Assembly: GCA_947623825.1 (NCBI GenBank) | Contig: CANQHQ010000007.1 | Coordinates: 1-46,567, forward strand | Reading direction: 5' to 3' | DNA: 46,567 bases | Origin: an uncultured Bacilli bacterium | GTDB taxonomy: Bacteria; Bacillota_I; Bacilli_A; RF39; UBA660 | Shown here: positions 6,487-15,302 of the stretch, piece after piece | Numbering within the stretch: position 1 is the first letter of the stretch | Layout: every line of letters starts with the position of its first letter | Notes under the pieces: model-generated | What the model was told of the DNA's origin: nothing | What the model saw: the letters and a program-made list of their open reading frames with translations, nothing else | Databases searched by the model: none | Translations under genes and position numbers: made by a program

Positions 6487-8142
6487 ATGGATTCGAAAGA
6501 CGAACTTTTAAAACAGGTTTGTGTTCATTTATCTAGTTATGCCTCTGAAAAGATTCGATATGCGTGTGATAAAGTTTTTCAAGAAGAAAGTGATATTTTA
6601 TCTAAAATTAAACAAATGAAAAAAATATCTAGTAATCTTTCTTATCATTCTGATTATTCCCGTGATGGTTATTTTTCTACTCGTAATCAAATATTTTATC
6701 AACAGGCTAAATTTATGGTAGATGTGGAAGATAAATATATGCATATGGTTACACCTATGTATACGTATTATTGGAACTACGACTCGTTAGAAATTCCTGA
6801 ATTAAGAACGTATTTGACTTGGAGAACGAAATTTCGAAAAGGGGAGTATCCTAAAATTTCTACTTCATATCTATTCGTTTATTGTAGTGAAATTATTAAT
6901 TTAATTGGATTTCAAAATCCTGATGAGGCTTTTCAAACTTTAAAAACACTAATTGATGTGTATTACAAAGATATTACAGAACCTTATTATTTGACTTTAT
7001 TTCGAAAAGTAGTTAAAGATTTTATTATTAATTATCAACTTCCTATTTCTTGTCAGGAGTATTACCAAATGTTTTCGCTAGAGGATGCTTATCGTTTACA
7101 CCAACAAAGAGAAAAAGTTTTTTTGGGTCAATACGATGGTGTTTTTTCCTATTTAGATCAGAATTCTAGTTATAAGGTTTCGAAAAGTTCTTTTTACTCT
7201 TCTCCTTATGGATTTTTAGTAGAAAGAGCGATTCCTAAAGTTTTTTCTCAGTTAGAAATGTGTTTTCAAAAGAATGGATATGATTTTAAAAAAATTGTAT
7301 TTGGGGAAATGAGAGTATATGATAACTATCCACTCTTTCAAGAATTTCCTTATGTGGAAACAAGAGAAAATGGTTCTCGAGAAGTACTTTTTTCTACTTT
7401 AGATACCTATTTTTATAAAGATAAAAGATGGTCTGCACATCTCTTTGTAGAAAGTCCCAATAATCGTCCTCTGTTAGGAATTTTTTTGAAGAAAATAGAA
7501 TCTCGTATTCGTGAAAAAACAAAATATAAAAGAACAATTACAGTCAATTATTCTTTATCGGGAAAAGTTATGAATATGAGACGTTCTTTTCTTGACTTTA
7601 TCGAAGGAGGAGAAATAAACTCTGTCATTGAAAAGGCAGTAGATACTTTTTTAATAGAAGCGCAGCAGTCTATTAGAAAGGAAAGACAAGAACAAAGAAT
7701 GCAGTCTATTGTCGTTGAAAAAGAAAAATTTGATGAAATTCGAAAAGCGACGGAACGGATTCAAGAAAAATTAGTTACAGAAGACGAAAGAAGAGAAGAA
7801 ATTCCTGTTGCGATTTCTCCACCTTCTTCGGTACAAATAGGAGAAATTCCTGAACAAGAATCAAATACGGAAATGGGTATGATGGCTCTAGTTCAACATT
7901 TCACAGAAGTAGAAAAACGATTTATAGAAGGTGTCCTTTCTGGATATTCGCGTAAGGACTTACAACAAATGGCGAGTGAACAACAGGAATTACTGGAAGT
8001 GTTTATGGAGAATATTAATATTAAAGCATTGGAATTTATTAGTGATAATTTAATTGAAGATTTGATTGATTCCATCGAAATATATGAAGACTATCGAGAG
8101 GAATTAACTCAGTGTCTTGAGGAGGAAAAACATGGAGAATAA
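6487..8142 (+). CDS. TerB-N/TerB-C domain protein
   Basis: A 551-aa protein, first gene of a three-gene operon with the ATPase and helicase that follow. The TerB-N signature spans about 65-270, with the order YFSTRNQIFYQQAKFM, YYWNYDSLEIPELRTYLTWR, KGEYPKISTSYLFVYCSEIINLIG. A beta/alpha middle (about 280-395) and a charged linker (about 400-465) follow. A helical TerB-C-like end covers about 470-551. The classical central TerB metal-binding domain appears absent. TerB-N/TerB-C proteins are known to sit beside P-loop ATPases and SF2 helicases in predicted DNA-processing or defence loci. Tellurite resistance itself is not implied. The ATG follows AGGAGG at 6475-6480. The molecular role is unknown. 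Confidence 0.8.
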   Translation: MDSKDELLKQVCVHLSSYASEKIRYACDKVFQEESDILSKIKQMKKISSNLSYHSDYSRDGYFSTRNQIFYQQAKFMVDVEDKYMHMVTPMYTYYWNYDSLEIPELRTYLTWRTKFRKGEYPKISTSYLFVYCSEIINLIGFQNPDEAFQTLKTLIDVYYKDITEPYYLTLFRKVVKDFIINYQLPISCQEYYQMFSLEDAYRLHQQREKVFLGQYDGVFSYLDQNSSYKVSKSSFYSSPYGFLVERAIPKVFSQLEMCFQKNGYDFKKIVFGEMRVYDNYPLFQEFPYVETRENGSREVLFSTLDTYFYKDKRWSAHLFVESPNNRPLLGIFLKKIESRIREKTKYKRTITVNYSLSGKVMNMRRSFLDFIEGGEINSVIEKAVDTFLIEAQQSIRKERQEQRMQSIVVEKEKFDEIRKATERIQEKLVTEDERREEIPVAISPPSSVQIGEIPEQESNTEMGMMALVQHFTEVEKRFIEGVLSGYSRKDLQQMASEQQELLEVFMENINIKALEFISDNLIEDLIDSIEIYEDYREELTQCLEEEKHGE

Positions 8143-9454
8143 AATACCGAAACGAATTGCTACATCCTTATTAAATTCTTTAAAAGGTGGGGTAGTCCCA
8201 CGTACTGGATTGGGTTATATCGCAGTAGGAAGAGAAAAAGAAATTAATGCCTTATTAAAAGATGTGGATATCATTGCGGACGGAGGTGCCACTTTTCGAT
8301 TCATCGTCGGAAAATATGGAAGTGGAAAAAGTTTTTTATTGCAAACGATTCGAAATCATGTGATGGACAAAGGATTTGTTGTGATGGATGCCGACTTATC
8401 TCCTGAACGAAGATTAATGGGAACACAAGGACAAGGACTTGCGACTTATCATGAATTGATTACGAATTTATCTACTAAGACGAAACCGGATGGAGGGGCT
8501 TTACCTCTTATTTTGGAACGGTGGATTTCTTCTATTCAAAGTGAAGTGAGAATAAGTCAATCCTTTTCTGCTGATAGTCCCGAGTTTTCGAGAGAAGTAG
8601 AAAAAAGAATTTATGAGACTGTTAGTCAAGTAGAAGGAATGGTTCATGGATTTGATTTTGCTAAAATGATTCAACAGTATTGGATTGGATATCAAACAGG
8701 AAATGATGAGTTAAAAAATAATGTTTTGCGGTGGTTACGGGGAGAGATTCCAACGAAAACTGAATGTAAACAACTCTTAGGAGTAAATATTATTATTTCT
8801 GATGATAATTGGTATGATTATGTTAAAATTCTTGCTTTATTTTTAGTAAAAGCGGGATATAAAGGAATGCTTCTTTTGATTGATGAATTAGTCAATTTAT
8901 ATAAGATTTCTTCTTCTATTACTAGACAAAGTAACTATGAAAAGATTCTTACTATGTATAACGACACTTTACAAGGAAAAGCCCAGTATTTAGGGATTAT
9001 TATGGGTGGAACGCCTCAATGTGTCGAAGATACAAGAAGAGGAATTTTCAGTTATGAGGCTTTGAAATCGCGATTAGAAGATAGTCGTTTTGCGGATGAA
9101 GAAGCAAGAGATTTTTTTGCGCCTATTATTCGTTTGAAGCCATTGACTCCATCTGAAATGACAATTCTTGTGGAAAAATTAACAAATATTCATGCGGATT
9201 TATATGAGTATCCAAGAAAGATTAAAGAAGAAGAATTGATTGAATTTATTAAGATAGAATTTAGTCGTGTAGGGGCGGCGAAACAAATTACACCGAGAGA
9301 AATTATTCGTGATTTCATCGAACTTTTAAATACGTTATATCAGTATCCGGAAAAAAGTTTATTGTCAATTATCGAGAGTGATTCTTTCCAATTTTCGGAA
9401 AGTCAGGATACAGATGATGTGATTATAGATGAGTTTGCGAGTTTTGAATTATGA
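8132..9454 (+). CDS. BrxD-like P-loop ATPase (DUF2791 family)
   Basis: A 440-aa ATP-binding protein of the family containing BREX BrxD. Walker A is GKYGSGKS at residues 60-67, and Walker B is LLLIDE ending at Asp251-Glu252. The family block DADLSPERRLMG follows the first helix, and IMGGTPQ lies in the sensor region. In BREX type 2 such ATPases work with a large helicase. Here the partners are a TerB-N protein and an SF2 helicase, with no PglZ, PglX methyltransferase or BrxC visible, so this is not a BREX system. The ATG at 8132 is preferred to the upstream TTG at 8117 because GAGGAGG overlaps the latter. The gene overlaps the TerB gene by 11 nt and the helicase by 4 nt. Confidence 0.88.
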   Translation: MENKIPKRIATSLLNSLKGGVVPRTGLGYIAVGREKEINALLKDVDIIADGGATFRFIVGKYGSGKSFLLQTIRNHVMDKGFVVMDADLSPERRLMGTQGQGLATYHELITNLSTKTKPDGGALPLILERWISSIQSEVRISQSFSADSPEFSREVEKRIYETVSQVEGMVHGFDFAKMIQQYWIGYQTGNDELKNNVLRWLRGEIPTKTECKQLLGVNIIISDDNWYDYVKILALFLVKAGYKGMLLLIDELVNLYKISSSITRQSNYEKILTMYNDTLQGKAQYLGIIMGGTPQCVEDTRRGIFSYEALKSRLEDSRFADEEARDFFAPIIRLKPLTPSEMTILVEKLTNIHADLYEYPRKIKEEELIEFIKIEFSRVGAAKQITPREIIRDFIELLNTLYQYPEKSLLSIIESDSFQFSESQDTDDVIIDEFASFEL

Positions 9455-11592
9455 GTGCTTTTGATGAATTAGCCCCTTTTATACAAGATTATATCTATCG
9501 AAATCATTGGGAAGAATTAAGAGATATTCAAGTTGCGAGTATCGATGTGATTCTTCATTCGGATGAAAATTTATTATTATCTACTGGAACAGCGAGTGGA
9601 AAAACGGAGGCTGCTTTTTTGCCAATTTTAACAGATTTGTATTTTCATCCATCTCATTCTGTTGGTGTTTTATATATTAGTCCTTTAAAGGCTTTAATTA
9701 ATGATCAATTTGAACGTCTTACAGATTTATTAATAGAAGCAGATTTTCCTGTTCATAAATGGCATGGGGATGTTTCCGATAGTCATAAAAATCAATTGCG
9801 AAAGAATCCGAAAGGACTTCTTCAAATTACTCCTGAATCGTTAGAATCTATGCTTACTTATCGAAAGCAGGAGGCATTGAAATTATTTTCTGATTTACGA
9901 TATGTTGTGATTGATGAAGTTCATTATTTTATGGGAGAAAATCGTGGCATTCAACTTCTTTGTTTATTAGAACGTCTTTCTCGACTTACTTCTTGTTCTC
10001 CACGAAGAATTGGCTTAAGTGCGACGGTGGGAAATCCTATCGAGGTAGCAGAGTGGTTATCGAGTGGAAGTCATCGTAGTTGTTCGGTTCCTCAGGTATC
10101 TGGTGGAAAAAGAACCGCTCATTTGATGATTGATCATTCGTTAATAGAATCCGACTTTTATGATAAACTTTACGATTTATCTTTTGGTAAACGTTGTATT
10201 ATTTTTTCGAATAGTCGTAGTGAAGTAGAATTAAATATTGCCAATTTGAAATTATTGGCGAATCGAAAAAAAACACCCGATATCTATTATACGCATCATG
10301 GAAATGTGTCCGGTGGTTTGCGAGAATATGCTGAAAAAGAGATGAAGAGTGGGGAACAAAAAACGGTCATTGGAGCGACCGTAACTCTAGAACTTGGAAT
10401 TGATATTGGGGATTTGGAACGGATTATTGAAACGGGAACGCCGTACTCTGTATCTAGTTTTGTTCAACGGTTAGGTCGAAGTGGGCGAAAAACGGGAATC
10501 AGTGAAATGATGTTTCTTTTTAATAAAAAAGATCAGGATGATACGGAACAAAAGAATAAAGATTTTTATCAACAAATCGATTGGGATATGATTCTTTGTA
10601 TCGCTTTGATTGAACTTTATACGAAAGAAAAATGGATTGAACCATTAAAACAGGCAGAACTTCCTTATCCTCTTTTGTATCATCAAACTATGTGTTATTT
10701 GACTTCTCGAGGAAGTGCGACTCCTCAAGAGTTGGCACAATTCATGCTTACTCTTTCTCCTTTTACGAAAATTTCTCAAAAAGATTATCAAACTTTATTG
10801 AATTATCTTGTTTCTATTCGACAATTGGAACAAGATGAAGAGGGAAATTTATTAATTGGAGAACAGGGAGAACGAACGATTTCTCGTTATCAGTTTTTGA
10901 CTGTTTTTGAGAATGAGATTGAATTTTCAGTACGATATGAAAGTAGGGAAATAGGAACGATTAATACCTTGGTTCCTGTCGGAGAAACTTTGATTTTAGC
11001 AGGTAGTAGTTGGAGAGTACAGGAAGTAAATCCAGAAAAACGGCAGGTGTTTGTGAAACCGATTCGGGGGATTTCGAAAAGTTATTGGGATGGACCAGAT
11101 GAGGTTATCATTGATACGATGATTTTGAAAAAGATGCGTGATATTTTAAAGAGTGATGAAGTGTATCCTTATTTACGTCAAAATGCCAAAGATTTACTAG
11201 AAAAGAGTCGTCAAATTTTTCGAAATGCTACTTTAGATCAAGAGTCGATTGTTATTTTATCGGATCATTGTTGGGGATTGTTTCCTTATTTGGGAACGAA
11301 GTCTTTGACCACCTTGCAGTATGCTTTGGGAAAACATGGCATTCCTTCTCATATTATGAATATTTATCGGATTCCTGTCTTTCTTCATATTGATCAATCG
11401 TTATCAAAGAAGGATCTTATGGATGCTTTGAAAGAAATCAAAACAGAACATTTATCACCTGAAGATTTTCATGTGGGAAATGCGGTGATTCAGGAAAAGA
11501 ATATTCAATATGTACCGAAAGAATTATCTAAAAAACATTATTTAAAAGATTATATTGAAATTGAAAAGATGCAGAGAGATTTAGAATTTTAA
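9451..11592 (+). CDS. SF2 DEVH-box helicase (Lhr/BrxH-like)
   Basis: A 713-aa superfamily 2 helicase, third gene of the trio. It has motif I GTASGKT at residues 46-52, motif Ia YISPLKALINDQ, motif II DEVH at 155-158, motif III SAT, then the C-terminal RecA lobe with TLELGIDIGDLE and motif VI QRLGRSGR at 339-346. A helical domain (about 380-490) and a C-terminal accessory region of about 220 residues follow, the latter resembling the beta-rich tail of Lhr-type helicases. No nuclease motif is recognised. The ATGA overlap with the ATPase gene implies coupled production. ATP-driven remodelling of DNA with the BrxD-like ATPase is the most likely role (inference). Confidence 0.9.
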   Translation: MSAFDELAPFIQDYIYRNHWEELRDIQVASIDVILHSDENLLLSTGTASGKTEAAFLPILTDLYFHPSHSVGVLYISPLKALINDQFERLTDLLIEADFPVHKWHGDVSDSHKNQLRKNPKGLLQITPESLESMLTYRKQEALKLFSDLRYVVIDEVHYFMGENRGIQLLCLLERLSRLTSCSPRRIGLSATVGNPIEVAEWLSSGSHRSCSVPQVSGGKRTAHLMIDHSLIESDFYDKLYDLSFGKRCIIFSNSRSEVELNIANLKLLANRKKTPDIYYTHHGNVSGGLREYAEKEMKSGEQKTVIGATVTLELGIDIGDLERIIETGTPYSVSSFVQRLGRSGRKTGISEMMFLFNKKDQDDTEQKNKDFYQQIDWDMILCIALIELYTKEKWIEPLKQAELPYPLLYHQTMCYLTSRGSATPQELAQFMLTLSPFTKISQKDYQTLLNYLVSIRQLEQDEEGNLLIGEQGERTISRYQFLTVFENEIEFSVRYESREIGTINTLVPVGETLILAGSSWRVQEVNPEKRQVFVKPIRGISKSYWDGPDEVIIDTMILKKMRDILKSDEVYPYLRQNAKDLLEKSRQIFRNATLDQESIVILSDHCWGLFPYLGTKSLTTLQYALGKHGIPSHIMNIYRIPVFLHIDQSLSKKDLMDALKEIKTEHLSPEDFHVGNAVIQEKNIQYVPKELSKKHYLKDYIEIEKMQRDLEF

Positions 11593-11595
11593 ACG

Positions 11596-11672
11596 AAAAA
11601 AGATGTCATCAAGTGGTGCCTCGTTTCTTTTTATTCAAGGAGCGGCTACGATTACTTTGACATCTTTTTACA
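11596..11672. terminator. Bidirectional terminator between convergent genes
   Basis: A-rich AAGATGTCA ending at 11608 pairs with TGACATCTT at 11658-11666, closing a loop of about 50 nt that can partly pair internally. T runs follow the stem on both strands. It serves the helicase operon on plus and mtaD on minus. Confidence 0.7.
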
Positions 11673-11712
11673 TTCCTTATTTTATCTTTTTACATTAATT
11701 GTTTTTCTTTCT

Positions 11713-12996
11713 TTACATCAATCGTTCGATGATTTTGTCAATTTGTTTTTTTAGTTTTTCTTCTTCTATCGGAAGCAATAATTGGTGATTTTGCATCAAG
11801 ATGTTTCCGTTAATGATGGTGGTATCTACGTTGTTACTTTCTGTATTATGAACCACTTGCGTAATGAGATCTACCGTTGGATAAATTTCTGTGTTTGTCA
11901 AATCCAAAACGATGATATCTGCTTTTTTTCCTACTTCGATAGAACCAATCTTATCTTCTAGACCAAGTGCTTTGGCTCCTTGAATGGTTGCCATTTTTAA
12001 AACGTCATAAGATCCCATTACGGTAGGGTTTTGATATTTGGCTTTTTGAAGTTGATCGACGAGAGACATATGATAGAAAAGATTTAAATTGTTGCCACTT
12101 CCTTGTCCGTCGGTTCCTAAACAGATATTGATTTCCTTTTTTTGATAACTGACTAAATCAGCAATTCCACATCCTAGGTTGAGGTTACTGACTGGGTTGG
12201 TAGCGATTGAAACGTCGTATTGGGCGAGTAGGTCTTGTTCTTCTTCACTAATCCAAGTGCCATGGGCGAGAATCAATTTATTTTCTAAGAATCCAAGCTC
12301 CTGTAGTGCTTCGGCTGGACTTTTTCCATAGTCTTTGCGAATTCCTTCCACTTCCGCTTGATTTTCACAATAATGCATATGAATGGGTAGATGAAATTCA
12401 TCTGCTATTTTTTTGCATTCTTTCAAATACTCTTTACTACAAGTGTACATAGAGTGTGGAGTTACAGTAAAAGTGAGTAATTCGTTTCCTTGATTTTTTT
12501 CTACTAAATCTTTAAATTCTTCTATTTTGTCGAACGATTCCTTTTCTATGTTTCCCATGAGACATCTCGAAAATACACTTCGTACTTTGGTTTCTTTAAT
12601 GGCTTTGAGGCTCCCATTGATTCCAAAATACATATCATTGGAAGTCGTTGTTCCTGTTTGAATCATTTCGATACAAGAAAGTAAGGTTGTGTAGTAGATA
12701 TCTTCGTCTGTCATTTGATTTTCAATGGGCCATATTTTTTTGTTTAACCAGTCTTGTAAATTGTAATTGTCATTGGTCGCGCGAAAGATACTCATTCCTA
12801 GATGGGTATGACTATTGACTAATCCTGGGAGAATAATTTTTCCTGTTTCATCGATTTCTTGATCGAACGGACCTTCGTAGTGAGTCGTAAGTTCTTTGAT
12901 GGTGGTATCTTCTATGACAATATCTAATTTTTCATATTTTTGCTTTCTTTTTTCGTCCATCGTAATGACGGTTCCATTTCTTAATACTCGTATCAT
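11713..12996 (-). CDS. mtaD: 5'-methylthioadenosine/S-adenosylhomocysteine deaminase
   Basis: Zinc amidohydrolase that deaminates methylthioadenosine or S-adenosylhomocysteine to the inosyl form, part of methionine/SAM by-product recycling in the cytoplasm. The 427-aa length is normal. Metal ligands appear in NSHTHLGM (His63, His65), IHMHYCE, LAHGTW and LGTDGQGS. The LQDWLNKKIWPIE block is typical of the MTA/SAH deaminase branch rather than guanine or cytosine deaminases. The start ATG has a strong GGAGGAG site on the minus strand, and TATAAT (plus coordinates 13025-13030) can be its -10. It is transcribed toward the defence operon and away from the adhesin gene. Confidence 0.9.
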   Translation of the reverse strand: MIRVLRNGTVITMDEKRKQKYEKLDIVIEDTTIKELTTHYEGPFDQEIDETGKIILPGLVNSHTHLGMSIFRATNDNYNLQDWLNKKIWPIENQMTDEDIYYTTLLSCIEMIQTGTTTSNDMYFGINGSLKAIKETKVRSVFSRCLMGNIEKESFDKIEEFKDLVEKNQGNELLTFTVTPHSMYTCSKEYLKECKKIADEFHLPIHMHYCENQAEVEGIRKDYGKSPAEALQELGFLENKLILAHGTWISEEEQDLLAQYDVSIATNPVSNLNLGCGIADLVSYQKKEINICLGTDGQGSGNNLNLFYHMSLVDQLQKAKYQNPTVMGSYDVLKMATIQGAKALGLEDKIGSIEVGKKADIIVLDLTNTEIYPTVDLITQVVHNTESNNVDTTIINGNILMQNHQLLLPIEEEKLKKQIDKIIERLM

Positions 12997-13111
12997 TTTC
13001 TCCTCCTATTTTTCTCTTGTATTTATTATAACGTATTTTTTTTCTTTTTTTTCTCTTTTTTTGCCCAAGACGAAGAGTTTTGTAAATAATCATAAGTGAC
13101 AGGAGGGTTTT

Positions 13112-15241
13112 ATGAAATACATCAAATATTTATTCATCATTTTTAGTCTTTTATTTTTGTGGACAACGGAGAACGTGTTTGCGCAAAGTGATCAGTTTTA
13201 TGAAGGAGAGTCTGTTACGGGTGCCTATTTAAAGAAATTTAAACCGGGCGCTTCTTCCGGAAAGTATGAACAAATGAAAATTTTTCGACGTGTCAGTGAT
13301 AATGCACCTGCGTATTGTATTGAACTTTGGGAGACTTTGGGTTCTTATCAAGATCTTCCAGCGTATCAAGAGAACTATCCTTTTTATGCTGGGATTTCAG
13401 AGGCTGCTTGGAATCGAATTCAATTGATTTCTTACTATGGTTACGGATATGGTAATCATACAGAAGATCGTTGGTATGCTGCTAGTCAATTTTTGATTTG
13501 GAAAACATTGGAACCAAATAGTACCATTTATTTTACTGATACACTGAATGGAAATCGGGCATCTAAATTTGAAAGTGAAATGCAGGAAATTGAAAGTTTG
13601 ATTCTTCGTCATTCGACGGTTCCTTCTTTTGGAGAAACTCCTAAAAAGGAAAAATTTCTTGCCAATGGGACGTATTCTTATTCTGATACCAATCAAGTAT
13701 TACATGATTATGAACTTACTTTTTTTGATTCCGGTATTTCTTGTGAAATTCAAACGGATACGTTAGTGGTTCACGCTTCGAAACCGGGAACGTACTCTTG
13801 CGCGTTTCATAAGAAAAAAGAAGCGAATCGTTCTCTTCTTTACGTGTCTTCGACGGGACAGGATTTAATTGTTCGAGGAGATTATCCAGTTGTTTCTACG
13901 ACTTTTCAAATTCAAATCGAGGGTGGGAGATTTCGTTTTCGTAAAGTAGATCAAGAAACGAAACAAACAGAACCACAAGGAATGGCTAGTTTTGAAGGAA
14001 CAGTCTATGGTCTTTACGATACCAATCATCGTTTGATTGAAAAAATTTCGTTCTATCAGGAAGGAGAACTCGTCCTTTCTAGTTATCTTCCCTATGGTAC
14101 TTATTATGTCAAGGAATTGGAAAGTGGAAAAGGGTATTTGTTGGATCCTCTAGAACATGAAATTACCTTAGATCAAGAAGAAGTATCCATCGATTTACTC
14201 GATCAAGTTTATAAAGGAAAAGTGCTTCTTCATAAACTTTATGGAAGTGGGAATTTTTGGCAGGGAGAGTATCAAGCAAAGTTTGAAATTTATGATGATG
14301 AAGATCAATTGTATACGACGATTGTCACCAATTCTTCTGGTTTTGCATCTGTGGAACTTCCTTATGGACAGTATCGTTTTCATCAGGTAGCTGGGAAGAC
14401 CAATTATGAATATGTCGAAGACTTTTTTGTTGATCTTACGGATTTATCTCGAAAAGAATTTTCTTTCGAATTAAAAAATTCGATTCTTACGCGGTATTTA
14501 CAGGTACAAAAGAAAGATCTAGAAACGAGAGAACGGATTCCTTATTCCCATGCCCAATTTCGGATTTTTCATCTAGATACAGAAGAGTATATTTCTTATG
14601 TGAAAAATGGGAAACGAACGACGATTTTTGAAACCGATTCAAATGGAATGTTTTTAACTCCGGAACCGCTTCCGGCGGGAAATTATCGATTAGAGGAAGT
14701 CAAGGCTCCAGAAGGGTATCTTCCTCTTCAAGAAAGTATTCTTTTTTCTATTTCGGAAGATACTGCTTGGGAGGAAGTGGAAGACTATGGAAAAACGATT
14801 TTCTTAGAAGTGTTCAATTCGAAAAAGAAGGGGAGTCTTTCCTTAAAAAAAGTAGATGCCGATACGGGCGAGTTTCTTCCTCAAGCAACCTTTTCTCTTT
14901 ATACCGAGGATGGGACTTGGATTACGGATTTGACTACAGATGAAAATGGTTCTCTTTTCGTCGATTCTCTTCCTTATGGTAAGTATTATCTTCTTGAAAT
15001 AGAAAGTCCTGAGGGATATCAACTTTCTCAGGAAAAAATTCCTTTTACCATTCAAGAAGAGGGGAAAGTGGTTTCTTTAGTGGTTTCGAATACGATGTTA
15101 CTTCCACCGAAGACGGATGTGACAATTTCCAAAAAAGATGTCAAACATTTTTTACTTTCGGAAATTTGGTTAGGAACGATGGGACTCTTTTTCTGTGATT
15201 CTTCGTTTTCTCGTCGAAAAAAAGCCAAGGAAAACTGTTAA
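13112..15241 (+). CDS. Secreted thioester-domain, Cna-B repeat surface protein
   Basis: A 709-aa predicted adhesin or pilin-like wall protein. The signal peptide covers residues 1 to about 24 (hydrophobic, ending VFA). Next is a thioester domain with the expected pair Cys69 (PAYCIELW) and Gln126 (YAASQFLIW), a family that binds host or surface amines covalently. Four Cna-B/SpaA-like beta sandwiches follow at about 270-360, 370-455, 458-572 and 575-662. They have KVD and KKVDADTG lysine motifs and EVKAPEGY/EIESPEGY glutamates, the usual isopeptide partners. The tail has PPKTD (665-669), a short hydrophobic stretch and RRKK, resembling a sortase signal but not canonical LPXTG. No sortase is encoded in the window. 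The gene stands alone, divergent from mtaD. Confidence 0.85.
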   Translation: MKYIKYLFIIFSLLFLWTTENVFAQSDQFYEGESVTGAYLKKFKPGASSGKYEQMKIFRRVSDNAPAYCIELWETLGSYQDLPAYQENYPFYAGISEAAWNRIQLISYYGYGYGNHTEDRWYAASQFLIWKTLEPNSTIYFTDTLNGNRASKFESEMQEIESLILRHSTVPSFGETPKKEKFLANGTYSYSDTNQVLHDYELTFFDSGISCEIQTDTLVVHASKPGTYSCAFHKKKEANRSLLYVSSTGQDLIVRGDYPVVSTTFQIQIEGGRFRFRKVDQETKQTEPQGMASFEGTVYGLYDTNHRLIEKISFYQEGELVLSSYLPYGTYYVKELESGKGYLLDPLEHEITLDQEEVSIDLLDQVYKGKVLLHKLYGSGNFWQGEYQAKFEIYDDEDQLYTTIVTNSSGFASVELPYGQYRFHQVAGKTNYEYVEDFFVDLTDLSRKEFSFELKNSILTRYLQVQKKDLETRERIPYSHAQFRIFHLDTEEYISYVKNGKRTTIFETDSNGMFLTPEPLPAGNYRLEEVKAPEGYLPLQESILFSISEDTAWEEVEDYGKTIFLEVFNSKKKGSLSLKKVDADTGEFLPQATFSLYTEDGTWITDLTTDENGSLFVDSLPYGKYYLLEIESPEGYQLSQEKIPFTIQEEGKVVSLVVSNTMLLPPKTDVTISKKDVKHFLLSEIWLGTMGLFFCDSSFSRRKKAKENC

Positions 15242-15255
15242 ATCATGTGCAAAAC

Positions 15256-15285
15256 TTTACATCAATCTTGAAAATATTATATAAT
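15256..15285 (+). promoter_or_regulatory. Promoter of the surface polysaccharide cluster
   Basis: TTTACA at 15256-15261, an 18-nt spacer and TATAAT at 15280-15285. The likely start is about 15292, some 10 nt before the first ATG, so the leader is very short. Confidence 0.65.
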
Positions 15286-15302
15286 GGCTATAAGGTGATT
15301 CG

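Noticed and set aside
6487-11592. Calling the trio a BREX system or a tellurite resistance operon
   Set aside because: No PglZ, PglX, BrxC or BrxL is present, and no TerC/TerD/TerZ partners are seen, so neither label is supported.
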